DNA of 53,594 bases from Clostridia bacterium (GCA_017396845.1 JAFQKQ010000022.1:1-53594), one strand, 5' to 3'. Positions 41,518 through 50,596 are shown, counted from the stretch's first letter. Numbers and translations are program-made. Notes: generated by a model not told the origin, from the sequence alone.

Positions 41518-41634
41518 GCCGAAATTGTGTGTATAGAGGAATTGTCCCGCATTTCTTTTGAAAAAACACGAAAAAACGCGCCGTTTTCCGCATACAAAGG
41601 ATACATGAACAGCGCCTTGCGCAAAGGGCGAACG

Positions 41635-43122
41635 TCACAGCTTTCGCGCGATTACAATATACCCTTCGGAAACAGCAAAAGAAAGCGGTATAAATTCTTC
41701 GTAAGGCGCTCCGATTTCCTGACAAAACACGCGTTCATCCCCGATCAGTTGATCGCTTGCCGACAGGAAAATCAGCTCATACGGCTCTTCCTCCTCTATA
41801 ACAGCATCATAGGCTGCAAAAACGAGCACGCTTCCCGGCAAAGACGTCTCAGAAGCTCCGTCGTGTTGAATCTCAATATAGTATAAATCCGTAAGGCATT
41901 CATATCCCGATAAGAGCGTTTTTTCGCCGCATTCAAAATCCGGTACGGGGATCCGGCATACCGTAAGCGCGCATCCCGATTTTTGAAGATCGCCGTCAAG
42001 CGCAAAAATCAGTTCGTTTTCATAAAGTCCGGTATCAAGCGCATAGCTTTCAAAGGACGCAGGATCCATTCTCGTTTCAAGCACCTTCAGGCACCTGCCG
42101 CACATACGCGTTTTTATGCCGATTTCACCGGGCTTTGACGGAAGGCAAAGAAAACCGCCGGGCGTGTGGGGTAAAAGCGGCGCATTTCTTGTTTCGGAAT
42201 CTCCGCAATAAGCGCATACGCGCCTTTGCCTGCCGTTTAACGTGCAGGTGGATGCATACACCTCCTGCCATTTCCCGAAGGAATGCCCGCGCGGCGGTAT
42301 TTCTTCACGGATCGTTTCCCCGCAGCCGTTTTCGCAAGGATACACCATAGCGCCGCTCAGCGTGCAGCTAGCTTCCTTTGAAACGCTCCCCCTATCCGAA
42401 AACGTATGTCCGGTCATGGGAATAACCTCCGTTTTCACTTCCCCGCAGCCGTTTATGCATGCAATGGTTCTTACGCCGTCCTGCGTGCAGGAAGCATCCT
42501 TGTCAATCACTGCATTCCCCGAAAAATCATGTCCGAAGGCGGGGATTTCTTCCGTATAAACAGTTCCGCAGCCGTTTCGGCATACATATTCCGCAGCGCC
42601 GTCCTCCGTGCAGGAGGGATTTTGAACAATGCGTCCTTCGCCCTCAAACGAATGTCCAATTGCCGGTATGGTTTCGTTTTTCACAATTGAACAGCCGTTT
42701 CTGCAATACCAGGTTTTGCAGCCGTTCTCCGTGCAGGACGCGCCCGAAACAGAATCGGGCTCCCCTGGATAATCATGCCCGAGGGCAGGAATCTCTTCGG
42801 TCTTTGTACCGGCGCAGCCGTTTTGACATACATACAGTTTCTCTCCGCTTTGCGTGCAGGAGGGCTGCCTGATCACAGTTCCTTCTCCCGAAAAACTGTG
42901 TCCAAGCGGCGGTATGGTTTCGCGCCTGTTGACGCCGCAGTTATTGACGCATGCGATTTCGATAACGCCGGGATACTCGCAGGCTGCTTCCTGTATGATC
43001 ACCTGCCGTCCCGAAAAATCATGCGCACATGCGCCTTCGGAATACGCAAAGCCGGAAAGGTACAAAATCAGGCACAAAATGAGCAATAAACAGAAATGCA
43101 TTCTTTTAAACCTTGCCGGCAT
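41635..43122 (-). CDS. exported protein with tandem 41-residue cysteine repeats
   Basis: 495 aa. The signal peptide MPARFKRMHFCLLLILCLIL is followed by an array with an exact 41-residue period: the Gly/Ala-His pairs fall at residues 34, 75, 116, 157, 198, 239 and 280. Each unit carries one Cys in a S-C-T-x-x-G turn and two in a C-x-N-x-C segment, followed by E-x-I-P-x-x-G-H. A seventh unit (about 281-320) is shorter and has C-A-Y-C. The C-terminal part (about 345-495) is a different, Cys-poorer domain without a family I know. Such repeats occur in clostridial surface proteins; they may bind metal or form disulfides. Start: ATG 43122 gives basic residues before the hydrophobic core. Confidence 0.8.
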   Translation of the reverse strand: MPARFKRMHFCLLLILCLILYLSGFAYSEGACAHDFSGRQVIIQEAACEYPGVIEIACVNNCGVNRRETIPPLGHSFSGEGTVIRQPSCTQSGEKLYVCQNGCAGTKTEEIPALGHDYPGEPDSVSGASCTENGCKTWYCRNGCSIVKNETIPAIGHSFEGEGRIVQNPSCTEDGAAEYVCRNGCGTVYTEEIPAFGHDFSGNAVIDKDASCTQDGVRTIACINGCGEVKTEVIPMTGHTFSDRGSVSKEASCTLSGAMVYPCENGCGETIREEIPPRGHSFGKWQEVYASTCTLNGRQRRVCAYCGDSETRNAPLLPHTPGGFLCLPSKPGEIGIKTRMCGRCLKVLETRMDPASFESYALDTGLYENELIFALDGDLQKSGCALTVCRIPVPDFECGEKTLLSGYECLTDLYYIEIQHDGASETSLPGSVLVFAAYDAVIEEEEPYELIFLSASDQLIGDERVFCQEIGAPYEEFIPLSFAVSEGYIVIARKL

Positions 43123-43162
43123 ACAGCTTTCCATCCTTCGTAATCAGATAAAGTTTTATATA

Positions 43163-43191
43163 ATAATAGCATTTGCGCAAAGCCGTGTCAA
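43163..43191 (-). promoter_or_regulatory. promoter of the cysteine-repeat protein gene
   Basis: TTGACA (43186-43191), 17 bp and TATTAT (43163-43168) on the minus strand. Confidence 0.85.
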
Positions 43192-43215
43192 TACACTTAA
43201 GCGGCTTCTATTTCA

Positions 43216-43244
43216 TTGACGCAGCAGGTTAAATGTGTTATCAT
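43216..43244 (+). promoter_or_regulatory. promoter of the M20-C39 peptidase pair
   Basis: TTGACG (43216-43221), 17 bp and TATCAT (43239-43244). It lies inside an upstream extension of the M20 frame and supports the later start. Confidence 0.7.
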
Positions 43245-43292
43245 TTTATAGAACATTCCTTTTCGCGCAAGATGCATAAAGAGGTGGAAAAT

Positions 43293-44480
43293 ATGACAGC
43301 GGCTGATTGGCAGAAGCATGTGGATCAGGAATACATGGTAAACATCCGAAGAGAGCTTCATATGTATCCGGAGCTCGGCTGGGAGCTTGAAAAAACCAGT
43401 GCCTTGGTAAGGCGCGAGCTGGATAAAATCGGAATTCCGTATGAAGCGGACGTATACGGAAGAAACTCCGTCGTCGCCACCATTCGGGGCGACATTACGC
43501 GCTTTACCATCGGCATCCGGGCGGATATGGACGCTCTGCCCATTCAGGAAGCGCCGAGCGACAAGCCGTACCGTTCAAAAATCGACGGCGTTATGCATGC
43601 ATGCGGACACGATGCGCATACCGCCATGCTTCTGGGCGCGGCAAAAGCGCTCTGGGCAATTCGCGAAAACCTCAATTGCCGGATAAAGCTCATCTTCCAG
43701 CCCTCCGAGGAATCGAAGCCCAGCGGAGCCAAAACCATGTGCGAGCACGGCGTGATGAAGGATATCGACAGAATCATCATGTGCCATGTAAACTGCGTGG
43801 ATCATACGCATGTGCTTTCCTCCTGTTCGGGCATAACCAACGCCACCAGCTGCGCTTTTCATATAAATATCCGCGGAAAGGGCGTGCATGTAGCCTCCCC
43901 GCACAAAGGCGTAGACGCGCTTGCAATCGGCATAAAGATCTATATGGCGCTTCAGATGATCATTTCGCGCGAGCTGGATCCGTTTGATACATGCGTGCTG
44001 GGCGTAGGCAAAATGAATGCGGGTAATACAATTGCCCAGGTGCCGGAAGTATGCGAGATGAGCGGCTCGATGCGCTGCCTTAAAGAATCCACGCGCGATT
44101 GGATGCAGGAAAGAATCAAGCGGCTTGTAAAGTCGATTGCCGAGGATATGGGCGGAGAAGCGGAGGCAGAATTCGCGGCCGATCCCCTGCCGCCGGCGTA
44201 TAATGACAGCGAAATGTATTCCTGGTTTGTGTCCTCCGCAAAGAAGGTCGTGGGCGACGATAAGGTGATCGTGCTGGAGCCTTCGCCCGGCGGAGAAGAT
44301 TTCGCATATTATGAGAAGGAAAAGCCGGGCCTTCTGTTCGGCCTCGGCATGCGCAATGAGGAAAAGGGCTGTACAAGCGGTGCGCACAGCGCGCTTTGGG
44401 ATATCGACGAGGATGCGCTTCAGACGGGCGCGAAAACATTTGTGCAGTTCGTTATCGACCACATGGATAAAAATCCGTAA
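43293..44480 (+). CDS. M20 family amidohydrolase / aminoacylase-type peptidase
   Basis: 395 aa, cytosolic. M20D motifs: ELHMYPELGWELEKTS, IRADMDALPI, HACGHDAHTAM (Zn ligands), FQPSEESKPSGAKTM, the lid-domain His in GVHVASPHKGVDAL, and the terminal PGGEDFAYY and SAHSALWDID-like block that supplies the last ligand. It likely hydrolyses an N-acyl or peptide amide; the substrate is unknown. The ATG at 43293 has AGAGGTGG 6 nt upstream. A C39-like peptidase gene follows after 11 bp, so the pair may work on the same peptide. It is only distantly similar to the M20 enzyme at 15392-16495. Confidence 0.9.
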   Translation: MTAADWQKHVDQEYMVNIRRELHMYPELGWELEKTSALVRRELDKIGIPYEADVYGRNSVVATIRGDITRFTIGIRADMDALPIQEAPSDKPYRSKIDGVMHACGHDAHTAMLLGAAKALWAIRENLNCRIKLIFQPSEESKPSGAKTMCEHGVMKDIDRIIMCHVNCVDHTHVLSSCSGITNATSCAFHINIRGKGVHVASPHKGVDALAIGIKIYMALQMIISRELDPFDTCVLGVGKMNAGNTIAQVPEVCEMSGSMRCLKESTRDWMQERIKRLVKSIAEDMGGEAEAEFAADPLPPAYNDSEMYSWFVSSAKKVVGDDKVIVLEPSPGGEDFAYYEKEKPGLLFGLGMRNEEKGCTSGAHSALWDIDEDALQTGAKTFVQFVIDHMDKNP

Positions 44481-44491
44481 GGAGGAGAATT

Positions 44492-45070
44492 ATGGATTAC
44501 CCGCATTTCTACTGTCAGCTGGATTATGAGGATGTACCGTTTCCCTCCCCCACCAGCCCCAAGGGAAATCTTGCCAACAACGGATGCGGCCCGCTCAGCG
44601 CGTCGATGATCATTGAAAACATGCTGAAAATCGATTTCCCGCCGATCGAAAGCGCGCGCCTTGCCAAAGCATGCGGCGCAAGAGAGGGCTTCGGCACCAA
44701 TTTCTATATCTTTGCCGATGGCCTTAAGGAACATTTCGGCCTCAAAATCATCGATACCGAGGATTATGACGAGATGGTTTCCTTCTTAAAGGCCGGAAAG
44801 GGCATGGTCGTCGCCAATACCTACGGCGACAGAGACGGTTATGTGGGCGTTTTCTCGGACGGCAGCCACTATATCACCGTTACGGGCATCGACGGAGACG
44901 AAATCTCCGTGCTCGATCCCATGTACAAGCCCGGAAGCGACCGGTTTGAAAAGCCCGGCCGAAAGGAAAAAGTCCGCCTTGACGGCGTAACGGCGCATGC
45001 AGATGTCTCCGTGCTTAAGGACGATTGCTACCAAAGGCCGTTCTTCCTGTTCTATAAGCCCGGGGAATAA
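44492..45070 (+). CDS. C39-like papain-fold peptidase, cytosolic
   Basis: 192 aa. Catalytic Cys32 in NNGCGPLSASM, His126 in GSHYITVTGID and Asp142 in VLDPMYK match the C39_2 order. C39 peptidases usually sit at the N-terminus of bacteriocin exporters or carry signal peptides; this one has neither, so it should act inside the cell on peptides or as an isopeptidase-like hydrolase (inference). The ATG at 44492 is preceded by AAGGAGGAG. It is coupled by position to the M20 gene and ends at a terminator. Confidence 0.82.
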   Translation: MDYPHFYCQLDYEDVPFPSPTSPKGNLANNGCGPLSASMIIENMLKIDFPPIESARLAKACGAREGFGTNFYIFADGLKEHFGLKIIDTEDYDEMVSFLKAGKGMVVANTYGDRDGYVGVFSDGSHYITVTGIDGDEISVLDPMYKPGSDRFEKPGRKEKVRLDGVTAHADVSVLKDDCYQRPFFLFYKPGE

Positions 45071-45091
45071 CCCCTGCAAAAACCGAATAAC

Positions 45092-45137
45092 AGGCGCACA
45101 TCCCATCAGAAATTTGAAGGATGCGCGCCTTATTTAT
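45092..45137 (+). terminator. intrinsic terminator after the C39-like gene
   Basis: 12 bp stem AGGCGCACATCC/GGATGCGCGCCT with one mismatch, followed by TATTTATT. Confidence 0.75.
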
Positions 45138-45198
45138 TCATATAAACATGGAATATAGCGGTATTTACGTTAATTCTGAAGTTTTTTAAATGCCTCTA

Positions 45199-45227
45199 TT
45201 GACAATTGCTGTATTAATGTATACAAT
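45199..45227 (+). promoter_or_regulatory. promoter and probable GntR operator of the citrate operon
   Basis: TTGACA (45199-45204), 17 bp and TACAAT (45222-45227). The palindrome TGTATACA (45218-45225) overlaps the -10 and fits the short GT-x-AC core of FCD-type GntR operators, so the regulator encoded in the operon may repress it here. Confidence 0.65.
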
Positions 45228-45257
45228 GATACAAAAACGCAGGGAGGGCAGAGGCAT

Positions 45258-46634
45258 ATGCTCGAAATCTCCAGTAAAACAAATCTCCTCGAACAGAAGA
45301 GTTATAAATATTCCCTTCAGGATATACCCGATCCGAATCTGTACCGCGATATTTATCCGTATGATGCGGTTCCGAGGATTCCGTTCAACCACCGCCGCGT
45401 GCCGATGGGCATGCCCGAAAATATCTGGATTACGGATACATCCTTCAGAGACGGGCAGCAGTCCGTGGAGCCGTACACGGCAGATCAGATCGTGTCGCTT
45501 TACAAGCTGCTTTCAAAGCTCTCCGGCCCCTTCGGCGTGATCCGGCAGACGGAATTTTTTGTTTACAGCCAGAAGGACAGAGAAGCCATCCGCCGCTGCC
45601 AGGAGCTTGGGCTGCGCTTCCCGGAAATCACCACGTGGATCCGAGCAAGCCGCGATGATTTCAAGCTCGTGCGTGATCTCGGGATCCGCGAAACGGGCAT
45701 ACTGGTTTCCTGCAGCGATTATCACATCTTTAAAAAGATGAAAATGACCAGAAAGCAGACGATGGATTACTATCTGGAAACCGTCGCGGACGCATTTGAG
45801 GCGGGCGTAATGCCGAGGTGCCATCTGGAAGATATCACCCGCGCGGACTTTTACGGCTTTGTCGTTCCGTTTGTAAATGAGCTTACCAAAATGAGCGAGG
45901 ATGCGGGTATACCGATTAAAATCCGCGCCTGCGATACGATGGGCTACGGCGTTCCCTACAGCGAGGTAGCGCTCCCCAGAAGCGTGCCCGGCATCATCTA
46001 CGGCCTTCAGCACTACGCCGATGTAACCAGCGAAATGCTGGAATGGCACGGACACAACGATTTCTATAAAGCCGTCGCAAACGCCTCCGCCGCCTGGCTC
46101 TACGGCGCTTCCGCCGTCAACTGCTCGCTTCTGGGCATCGGCGAAAGAACCGGCAACATTCCGCTGGAAGCAATGGTAATGGAATACGCGTCGCTTCGCG
46201 GCTCTCTGGACGGTATGGACACCACAGTAATTACAGAAATCGCAGAATTTTTCCACCGCGAAATCGGTTATGATATCCCGGTCATGACGCCCTTTGTCGG
46301 AAGAAATTTCAACGTCACACGCGCGGGCATTCACGCAGACGGGCTTTTGAAGGACGCGGAGATTTACAACATCTTCGATACCGAGAAGCTGCTCGGGCGC
46401 AGACAGTCGGTATTGATCGGTCAGAACAGCGGCCTTGCCGGAATTGCGTACTGGATCAACGAAAACTACCAGCTCACGGAATCCGAGAGAATCGACAAGC
46501 GCGATCCCATGGTTTCGGCTCTGAAAAACTGGATCGACGAGCAGTACAAGGACGGCCGCCAGACCACCATCAGCACGGCGGAGCTGGAGGGGCAGATCGA
46601 GATCATTTCAAATGGACGATTCAGGAGGCTGTAA
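45258..46634 (+). CDS. Re-type citrate synthase (DRE-TIM metallolyase; homocitrate synthase-like)
   Basis: 458 aa. It has the isopropylmalate/homocitrate synthase fold: DTSFRDGQQSVEPY at the metal site, HLEDITRADFYGFV, IRACDTMGYGVPY, the EWHGHNDFYKAVAN His-x-His ligands and NCSLLGIGERTGN. Re-citrate synthases of Clostridia belong to this family and are often misnamed homocitrate or isopropylmalate synthases. Here the operon continues with GntR, aconitase and isocitrate dehydrogenase, with no leucine or lysine gene, so citrate from acetyl-CoA and oxaloacetate is the best-supported product. There is no C-terminal leucine regulatory domain. The ATG at 45258 has GGGAGG upstream. Confidence 0.85.
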   Translation: MLEISSKTNLLEQKSYKYSLQDIPDPNLYRDIYPYDAVPRIPFNHRRVPMGMPENIWITDTSFRDGQQSVEPYTADQIVSLYKLLSKLSGPFGVIRQTEFFVYSQKDREAIRRCQELGLRFPEITTWIRASRDDFKLVRDLGIRETGILVSCSDYHIFKKMKMTRKQTMDYYLETVADAFEAGVMPRCHLEDITRADFYGFVVPFVNELTKMSEDAGIPIKIRACDTMGYGVPYSEVALPRSVPGIIYGLQHYADVTSEMLEWHGHNDFYKAVANASAAWLYGASAVNCSLLGIGERTGNIPLEAMVMEYASLRGSLDGMDTTVITEIAEFFHREIGYDIPVMTPFVGRNFNVTRAGIHADGLLKDAEIYNIFDTEKLLGRRQSVLIGQNSGLAGIAYWINENYQLTESERIDKRDPMVSALKNWIDEQYKDGRQTTISTAELEGQIEIISNGRFRRL

Positions 46635-46637
46635 GAT

Positions 46638-47300
46638 ATGACATATAATCGCATGAAGGTTGAATACAAGCCTGTTTCGCTGGCGGATCAGGTACACGAA
46701 AAGCTGGAATCGGAGATATTGTCCGGAAAATATAAAAGAGGCGAATTCGTAACCGAGCTTCAGCTGTCCTCCGAGCTCGGCGTAAGCAGAACACCGGTCA
46801 GGGAAGCGCTGAGAAGGCTGGCGTCCGAGAGGCTGGTCGAAGAAACGCCGCGCGGTACGATGATACTGGGCGTTGTTCGAAAGGATTTTGAAGACATGAG
46901 CGCCATCCGCTTGCGGATTGAAGGGCTCGCGGTTCGCGGGTTTATCGACAATCTTTCGGAAGAAAGCCTGCGGGAGCTCAGAGAAGCAGTGGAGCTTCAG
47001 GAATTCTACTTAAACAAGAGCGATCCCGATCACATCCGCGCACAGGACAGCCGCTTCCACGAGGTGATATACAATTACTGCGGAAGCACAATATTTGCCG
47101 ACACGCTCACACCGCTTCATAAAAAGGTGCAGAAATACCGCCGTCAGTCCATCGAAACAGGCAACCGCGCTGAGGTATCGGTAAGCGAACACAGAAAAAT
47201 CTATGAGGCCATCGAAAAAAAGGATAAAGACGAAGCCGAGAGGCTCATGAACGCACATATCAGAAATGCACTGACAATTATCATGGATAAGGGGATGTAA
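46638..47300 (+). CDS. GntR family regulator with FCD domain
   Basis: 220 aa. Winged helix (about 10-75) with SLADQVHEKLESEILSGKYKRG and SSELGVSRTPVREALRRLASE, then an FCD ligand domain (about 85-215). The metal-binding His/Asp residues of this domain are present: DSRFHEVIYN, SEHRKIYEAI and NAHIRNAL. FCD regulators often bind metal-chelated organic acids, so citrate or another tricarboxylate is a natural inducer candidate. It lies 3 bp after the citrate synthase stop and 2 bp before the aconitase start, inside the operon it probably controls. Confidence 0.92.
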   Translation: MTYNRMKVEYKPVSLADQVHEKLESEILSGKYKRGEFVTELQLSSELGVSRTPVREALRRLASERLVEETPRGTMILGVVRKDFEDMSAIRLRIEGLAVRGFIDNLSEESLRELREAVELQEFYLNKSDPDHIRAQDSRFHEVIYNYCGSTIFADTLTPLHKKVQKYRRQSIETGNRAEVSVSEHRKIYEAIEKKDKDEAERLMNAHIRNALTIIMDKGM

Positions 47301-47302
47301 TT

Positions 47303-49234
47303 ATGGGATACACCATCGCTCAGAAGATTATAAAGGCGCATCTTTTGAAGGGTGAAATGACCGTCGGCAGTGAAATCGCGCTCAGGATCGATCAGACCCT
47401 TACCCAGGACGCTACGGGCACCATGGCCTATCTGGAGTTTGAAACGATGGGCGTCGATCGGGTAAAGACCGAAAAGAGCGTAGCCTATATCGATCACAAC
47501 ACGCTTCAGTGCGGCTTTGAAAATGCGGACGATCACCGGTATATTCAGTCGGTCGCCCAAAAACACGGCATATACTTTTCGCGTCCCGGAAACGGCATCT
47601 GTCATCAGGTGCATCTGGAACGCTTCGGTATTCCGGGAAAGACGCTGATCGGTTCGGATTCCCATACGCCCACCGGCGGCGGCATCGGCATGCTCGCCTT
47701 CGGCGCTGGCGGACTGGACGTGGCGGTCGCGATGGGCGGCGGCGCATACTACATCACCATGCCCAAAATGTACAAGGTAAACTTAACCGGCCGCCTTCAG
47801 CCGTTTGTTTCGGCAAAGGACGTATCGCTTGAAATTCTAAGGATTCTCTCCGTCAAGGGCGGCGTCGGCGCGATTATCGAATGGGGCGGCGAAGGCGTGA
47901 AAACGCTGTCGGTTCCCGAAAGAGCTACGATTACCAACATGGGAACGGAGCTCGGCGCTACAACCTCCATCTTCCCGTCGGACGAAATTACACGGGCATT
48001 TCTTGCCTCGCAGGGAAGAGAAAACGTATATACGCCGCTTGAAAGCGACGAAGACGCCGAGTACGACTTGATCATCAATATCGATCTTACGTCCCTCTCC
48101 CCCATGATCGCCCGTCCGCACAGCCCGGATAACGTGGTGCCGGTAAAGGAGGTCAAAGGCACGAAGGTCGATCAGGTGTGCATAGGCTCCTGCACGAATT
48201 CTTCTCTCGTGGATCTTTTAAAGGTAGCCAAAATGCTTAAGGGCAGAAAAATTTCGCCCTCCGTCAGCCTTTCCATATCCCCCGGTTCCCGTCAGGTGCT
48301 TTCGATGCTTTCCGATTCCGGCGCGCTTTCGGATATCCTGTTAAGCGGTGCGCGCCTGCTGGAATGCGCCTGCGGCCCCTGCATCGGCATGGGCTTTTCC
48401 CCCAATTCCGGCGGCGTGTCTTTAAGAACTTTCAACCGCAATTTTGAAGGAAGAAGCGGAACCAGAGACGGACAGGTGTATCTGGTATCCCCCGAAACCG
48501 CCGTAGCTGCGGCGCTCACAGGCGTAATCACCGATCCCCAAGAGCTCGGCGGCTGTATCGATATCCAAATGCCCGAGGCCTTTGCAATCGACGACAGCGC
48601 CGTGCTTGCGCCCGCAGGCATTGACGAAGCGAAGGATGTAGAAATCATCCGGGGTCCGAACATCAAAAAATTCCCGGACAGCACGCCCCTTACAAATGAA
48701 CTCTCCGCGCCGCTTACCCTTAAGGTAGGCGATAACATCACCACCGACCACATTATGCCCGCAGGCGCAAAAATCCTTCCCTACCGCTCGAATATCCCCT
48801 ATCTTTCGAAATTCTGCTTCGAAGTATGCGATCCTTCCTTCTCCGAACGCGCCAAGCAGAACAGCGCGAACATCATCATCGGCGGAACCAATTACGGACA
48901 GGGTTCCTCCCGCGAGCACGCGGCGCTGGTTCCCATGTATCTGGGCGTGCGCGCAGTGATTGCAAAGAGCTTTGCAAGAATTCACGCAGCCAACCTCATA
49001 AACGCAGGCATACTGCCGCTTACGTTCAAAAACGCAGAGGACTATGACGCGTTCGCACAGGGCGATCAGCTCGTAATCACCGATATTTTCAGCGGCTTGG
49101 ATCAGGGTGAAATTACGCTTACAAACGCATCGAATGGAACCGGTGTTCTTCTCAAATGCGACTTTACGGACAGGCAGAAGGCGATACTGAAGGCGGGCGG
49201 CCTGCTTGAGTACACAAAGGAGGGCGGCATCTGA
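47303..49234 (+). CDS. aconitate hydratase (aconitase)
   Basis: Isomerises citrate to isocitrate using a [4Fe-4S] cluster. 643 aa, the monofunctional mitochondrial-like aconitase size rather than the roughly 900 aa AcnA. Signatures: RIDQTLTQDATGTMAYLEFE, SDSHTPTGGGIGMLAFGAGGLDVA, cluster Cys in CIGSCTNSS and in ECACGPCIGMG, then domain 4 with GDNITTDHIMPAG, NIIIGGTNYGQGSSREHAALVP and AKSFARIHAANLINAGILPL. The start ATG is 8 nt after GGGG. The stop overlaps the isocitrate dehydrogenase start by one base. Confidence 0.95.
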   Translation: MGYTIAQKIIKAHLLKGEMTVGSEIALRIDQTLTQDATGTMAYLEFETMGVDRVKTEKSVAYIDHNTLQCGFENADDHRYIQSVAQKHGIYFSRPGNGICHQVHLERFGIPGKTLIGSDSHTPTGGGIGMLAFGAGGLDVAVAMGGGAYYITMPKMYKVNLTGRLQPFVSAKDVSLEILRILSVKGGVGAIIEWGGEGVKTLSVPERATITNMGTELGATTSIFPSDEITRAFLASQGRENVYTPLESDEDAEYDLIINIDLTSLSPMIARPHSPDNVVPVKEVKGTKVDQVCIGSCTNSSLVDLLKVAKMLKGRKISPSVSLSISPGSRQVLSMLSDSGALSDILLSGARLLECACGPCIGMGFSPNSGGVSLRTFNRNFEGRSGTRDGQVYLVSPETAVAAALTGVITDPQELGGCIDIQMPEAFAIDDSAVLAPAGIDEAKDVEIIRGPNIKKFPDSTPLTNELSAPLTLKVGDNITTDHIMPAGAKILPYRSNIPYLSKFCFEVCDPSFSERAKQNSANIIIGGTNYGQGSSREHAALVPMYLGVRAVIAKSFARIHAANLINAGILPLTFKNAEDYDAFAQGDQLVITDIFSGLDQGEITLTNASNGTGVLLKCDFTDRQKAILKAGGLLEYTKEGGI

Positions 49235-50394
49235 TGAGTATGGAGGCATATGTAAACGAGGCCGTATCAAAATTCCGCAAACTGCTGGAGGAACAGATTG
49301 AAAGATCCGAAAAAATGCGCACAGCGCCCGAAAAAAAGGATTTTTCAAAGACTCAGAAGATCGTCGTCGGAACCATCGACGGCGACGGCATCGGCCCGAT
49401 TCTCATGGCGCAGGCGAACAGAGTGCTGAAGGTGCTTTTGAGAGACGAACTCGCATCCGGACGCGTTGAAATCCGTGAAATATCAGGACTTACGATTGAA
49501 AACCGCATCGCCCTCGGAAAAAGCGTGCCGGATGATACGATGAACGCAATCAAAGAATGCGACGTGCTTTTAAAGGGCCCCACCACTACGCCCAAGGGCG
49601 GCAGTATGGAAAGCGCAAACGTGACATTGCGGCGCGAATTGGATCTGTATGCCAATGTGCGCCCCGTAACGATTCCGGAGGAGAATTGCGACTGGACTTT
49701 CTTCCGGGAGAATACCGAGGGCGAATACGTGCTCGGAAGCCGCGGCATAGAAATCCCCGACATACTCACGATGGATTTTAAGGTGACAACCGAGCCCGGC
49801 ACGAAGCGAATCGCCCGAACCGCCTATGAATTTGCCCGAAATAACGGCAAAAAGCGCGTGTCCATCGTTACCAAGGCAAACATCATGAAAAAAACCGACG
49901 GCAGCTTTTCCGCAATCTGCCACGAAATCGCAAAGGAGTACCCCGAAATCGAAACGGATGAATGGTATATCGATATCATGACGGCAAACCTTGTAAACCC
50001 CAGAATCCGCAATCAATTCGAGGTGTTTCTGCTGCCAAACCTCTACGGCGACATCATCACCGACGAGGCGGCACAGTTGCAGGGCGGCGTAGGCACAGCC
50101 GGCAGCGCCAACACCGGCGACCGCTACGCAATGTTTGAAGCCATTCACGGCTCCGCACCGCGCATGGTGGAGGAGGGAATTCAGGATTACGCCAATCCAT
50201 CCAGCCTCTTCAGAGCCATCGAGCTCATGCTGCGCCATATCGCCATGCCCGAAAAAGCCGACGCGCTTTCAAACGCACTGACCGTATGCTCCGAAACCGA
50301 AAGACGCGTGATTGTTACCGGAAACAAGGACGGCGCAACTGCGGGAGAATTTACAGATTACGTAATCGAAACGCTTATTAAGGCAAATGCATAA
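49234..50394 (+). CDS. isocitrate dehydrogenase (isocitrate/isopropylmalate dehydrogenase family)
   Basis: 386 aa. Oxidative decarboxylation of isocitrate to 2-oxoglutarate. N-terminal helical extension (1-40) precedes VGTIDGDGIGPILMAQA, KGPTTTPKGGSMESANVTLRRELDLYANVRPV (substrate Ser/Asn and Arg triplet), FFRENTEGEYVLGS, the metal-binding LLPNLYGDIITDEAAQLQGGVG and FEAIHGSAPRM. The coenzyme cannot be set firmly; the family includes NAD and NADP forms. Start ATG overlaps the aconitase stop (TGATG) with AAGGAGG 12 nt upstream. The operon context favours isocitrate over isopropylmalate as substrate. Confidence 0.92.
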   Translation: MSMEAYVNEAVSKFRKLLEEQIERSEKMRTAPEKKDFSKTQKIVVGTIDGDGIGPILMAQANRVLKVLLRDELASGRVEIREISGLTIENRIALGKSVPDDTMNAIKECDVLLKGPTTTPKGGSMESANVTLRRELDLYANVRPVTIPEENCDWTFFRENTEGEYVLGSRGIEIPDILTMDFKVTTEPGTKRIARTAYEFARNNGKKRVSIVTKANIMKKTDGSFSAICHEIAKEYPEIETDEWYIDIMTANLVNPRIRNQFEVFLLPNLYGDIITDEAAQLQGGVGTAGSANTGDRYAMFEAIHGSAPRMVEEGIQDYANPSSLFRAIELMLRHIAMPEKADALSNALTVCSETERRVIVTGNKDGATAGEFTDYVIETLIKANA

Positions 50395-50399
50395 ATCGA

Positions 50400-50443
50400 A
50401 AATGATCCGAAGCAGAAAACCGTTTTTCCGCTTCGGATCATTT
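50400..50443 (+). terminator. terminator of the citrate operon
   Basis: Perfect 14 bp stem AAATGATCCGAAGC/GCTTCGGATCATTT, 6 bp after the idh stop. Confidence 0.9.
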
Positions 50444-50567
50444 ACCTATACGGAGAAAAAAACGGATTTCATCCATTCCTATGCTGATTAAGAATCCTTG
50501 CGGCAAAGAGGCATACAGCAGCGCAATTGTTACAACTTTGCAAACCGTATACACTGCGATAAATGGG

Positions 50568-50596
50568 TTGCTTTATGCTGACACATATGGTATAAT
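50568..50596 (+). promoter_or_regulatory. promoter of the phospholipid operon
   Basis: TTGCTT (50568-50573), 17 bp and TATAAT (50591-50596) with a TGG extension before the -10. Confidence 0.8.

Noticed and set aside
41635-43122. The 123-bp periodic region as a CRISPR array or minisatellite without coding role
   Set aside because: Units are long, diverged and in frame within a protein with a signal peptide and conserved Cys/His spacing.
45258-46634. Annotation as 2-isopropylmalate or homocitrate synthase for leucine or lysine synthesis
   Set aside because: No leucine regulatory domain, and the operon holds aconitase and isocitrate dehydrogenase rather than leuBCD or lysine genes.
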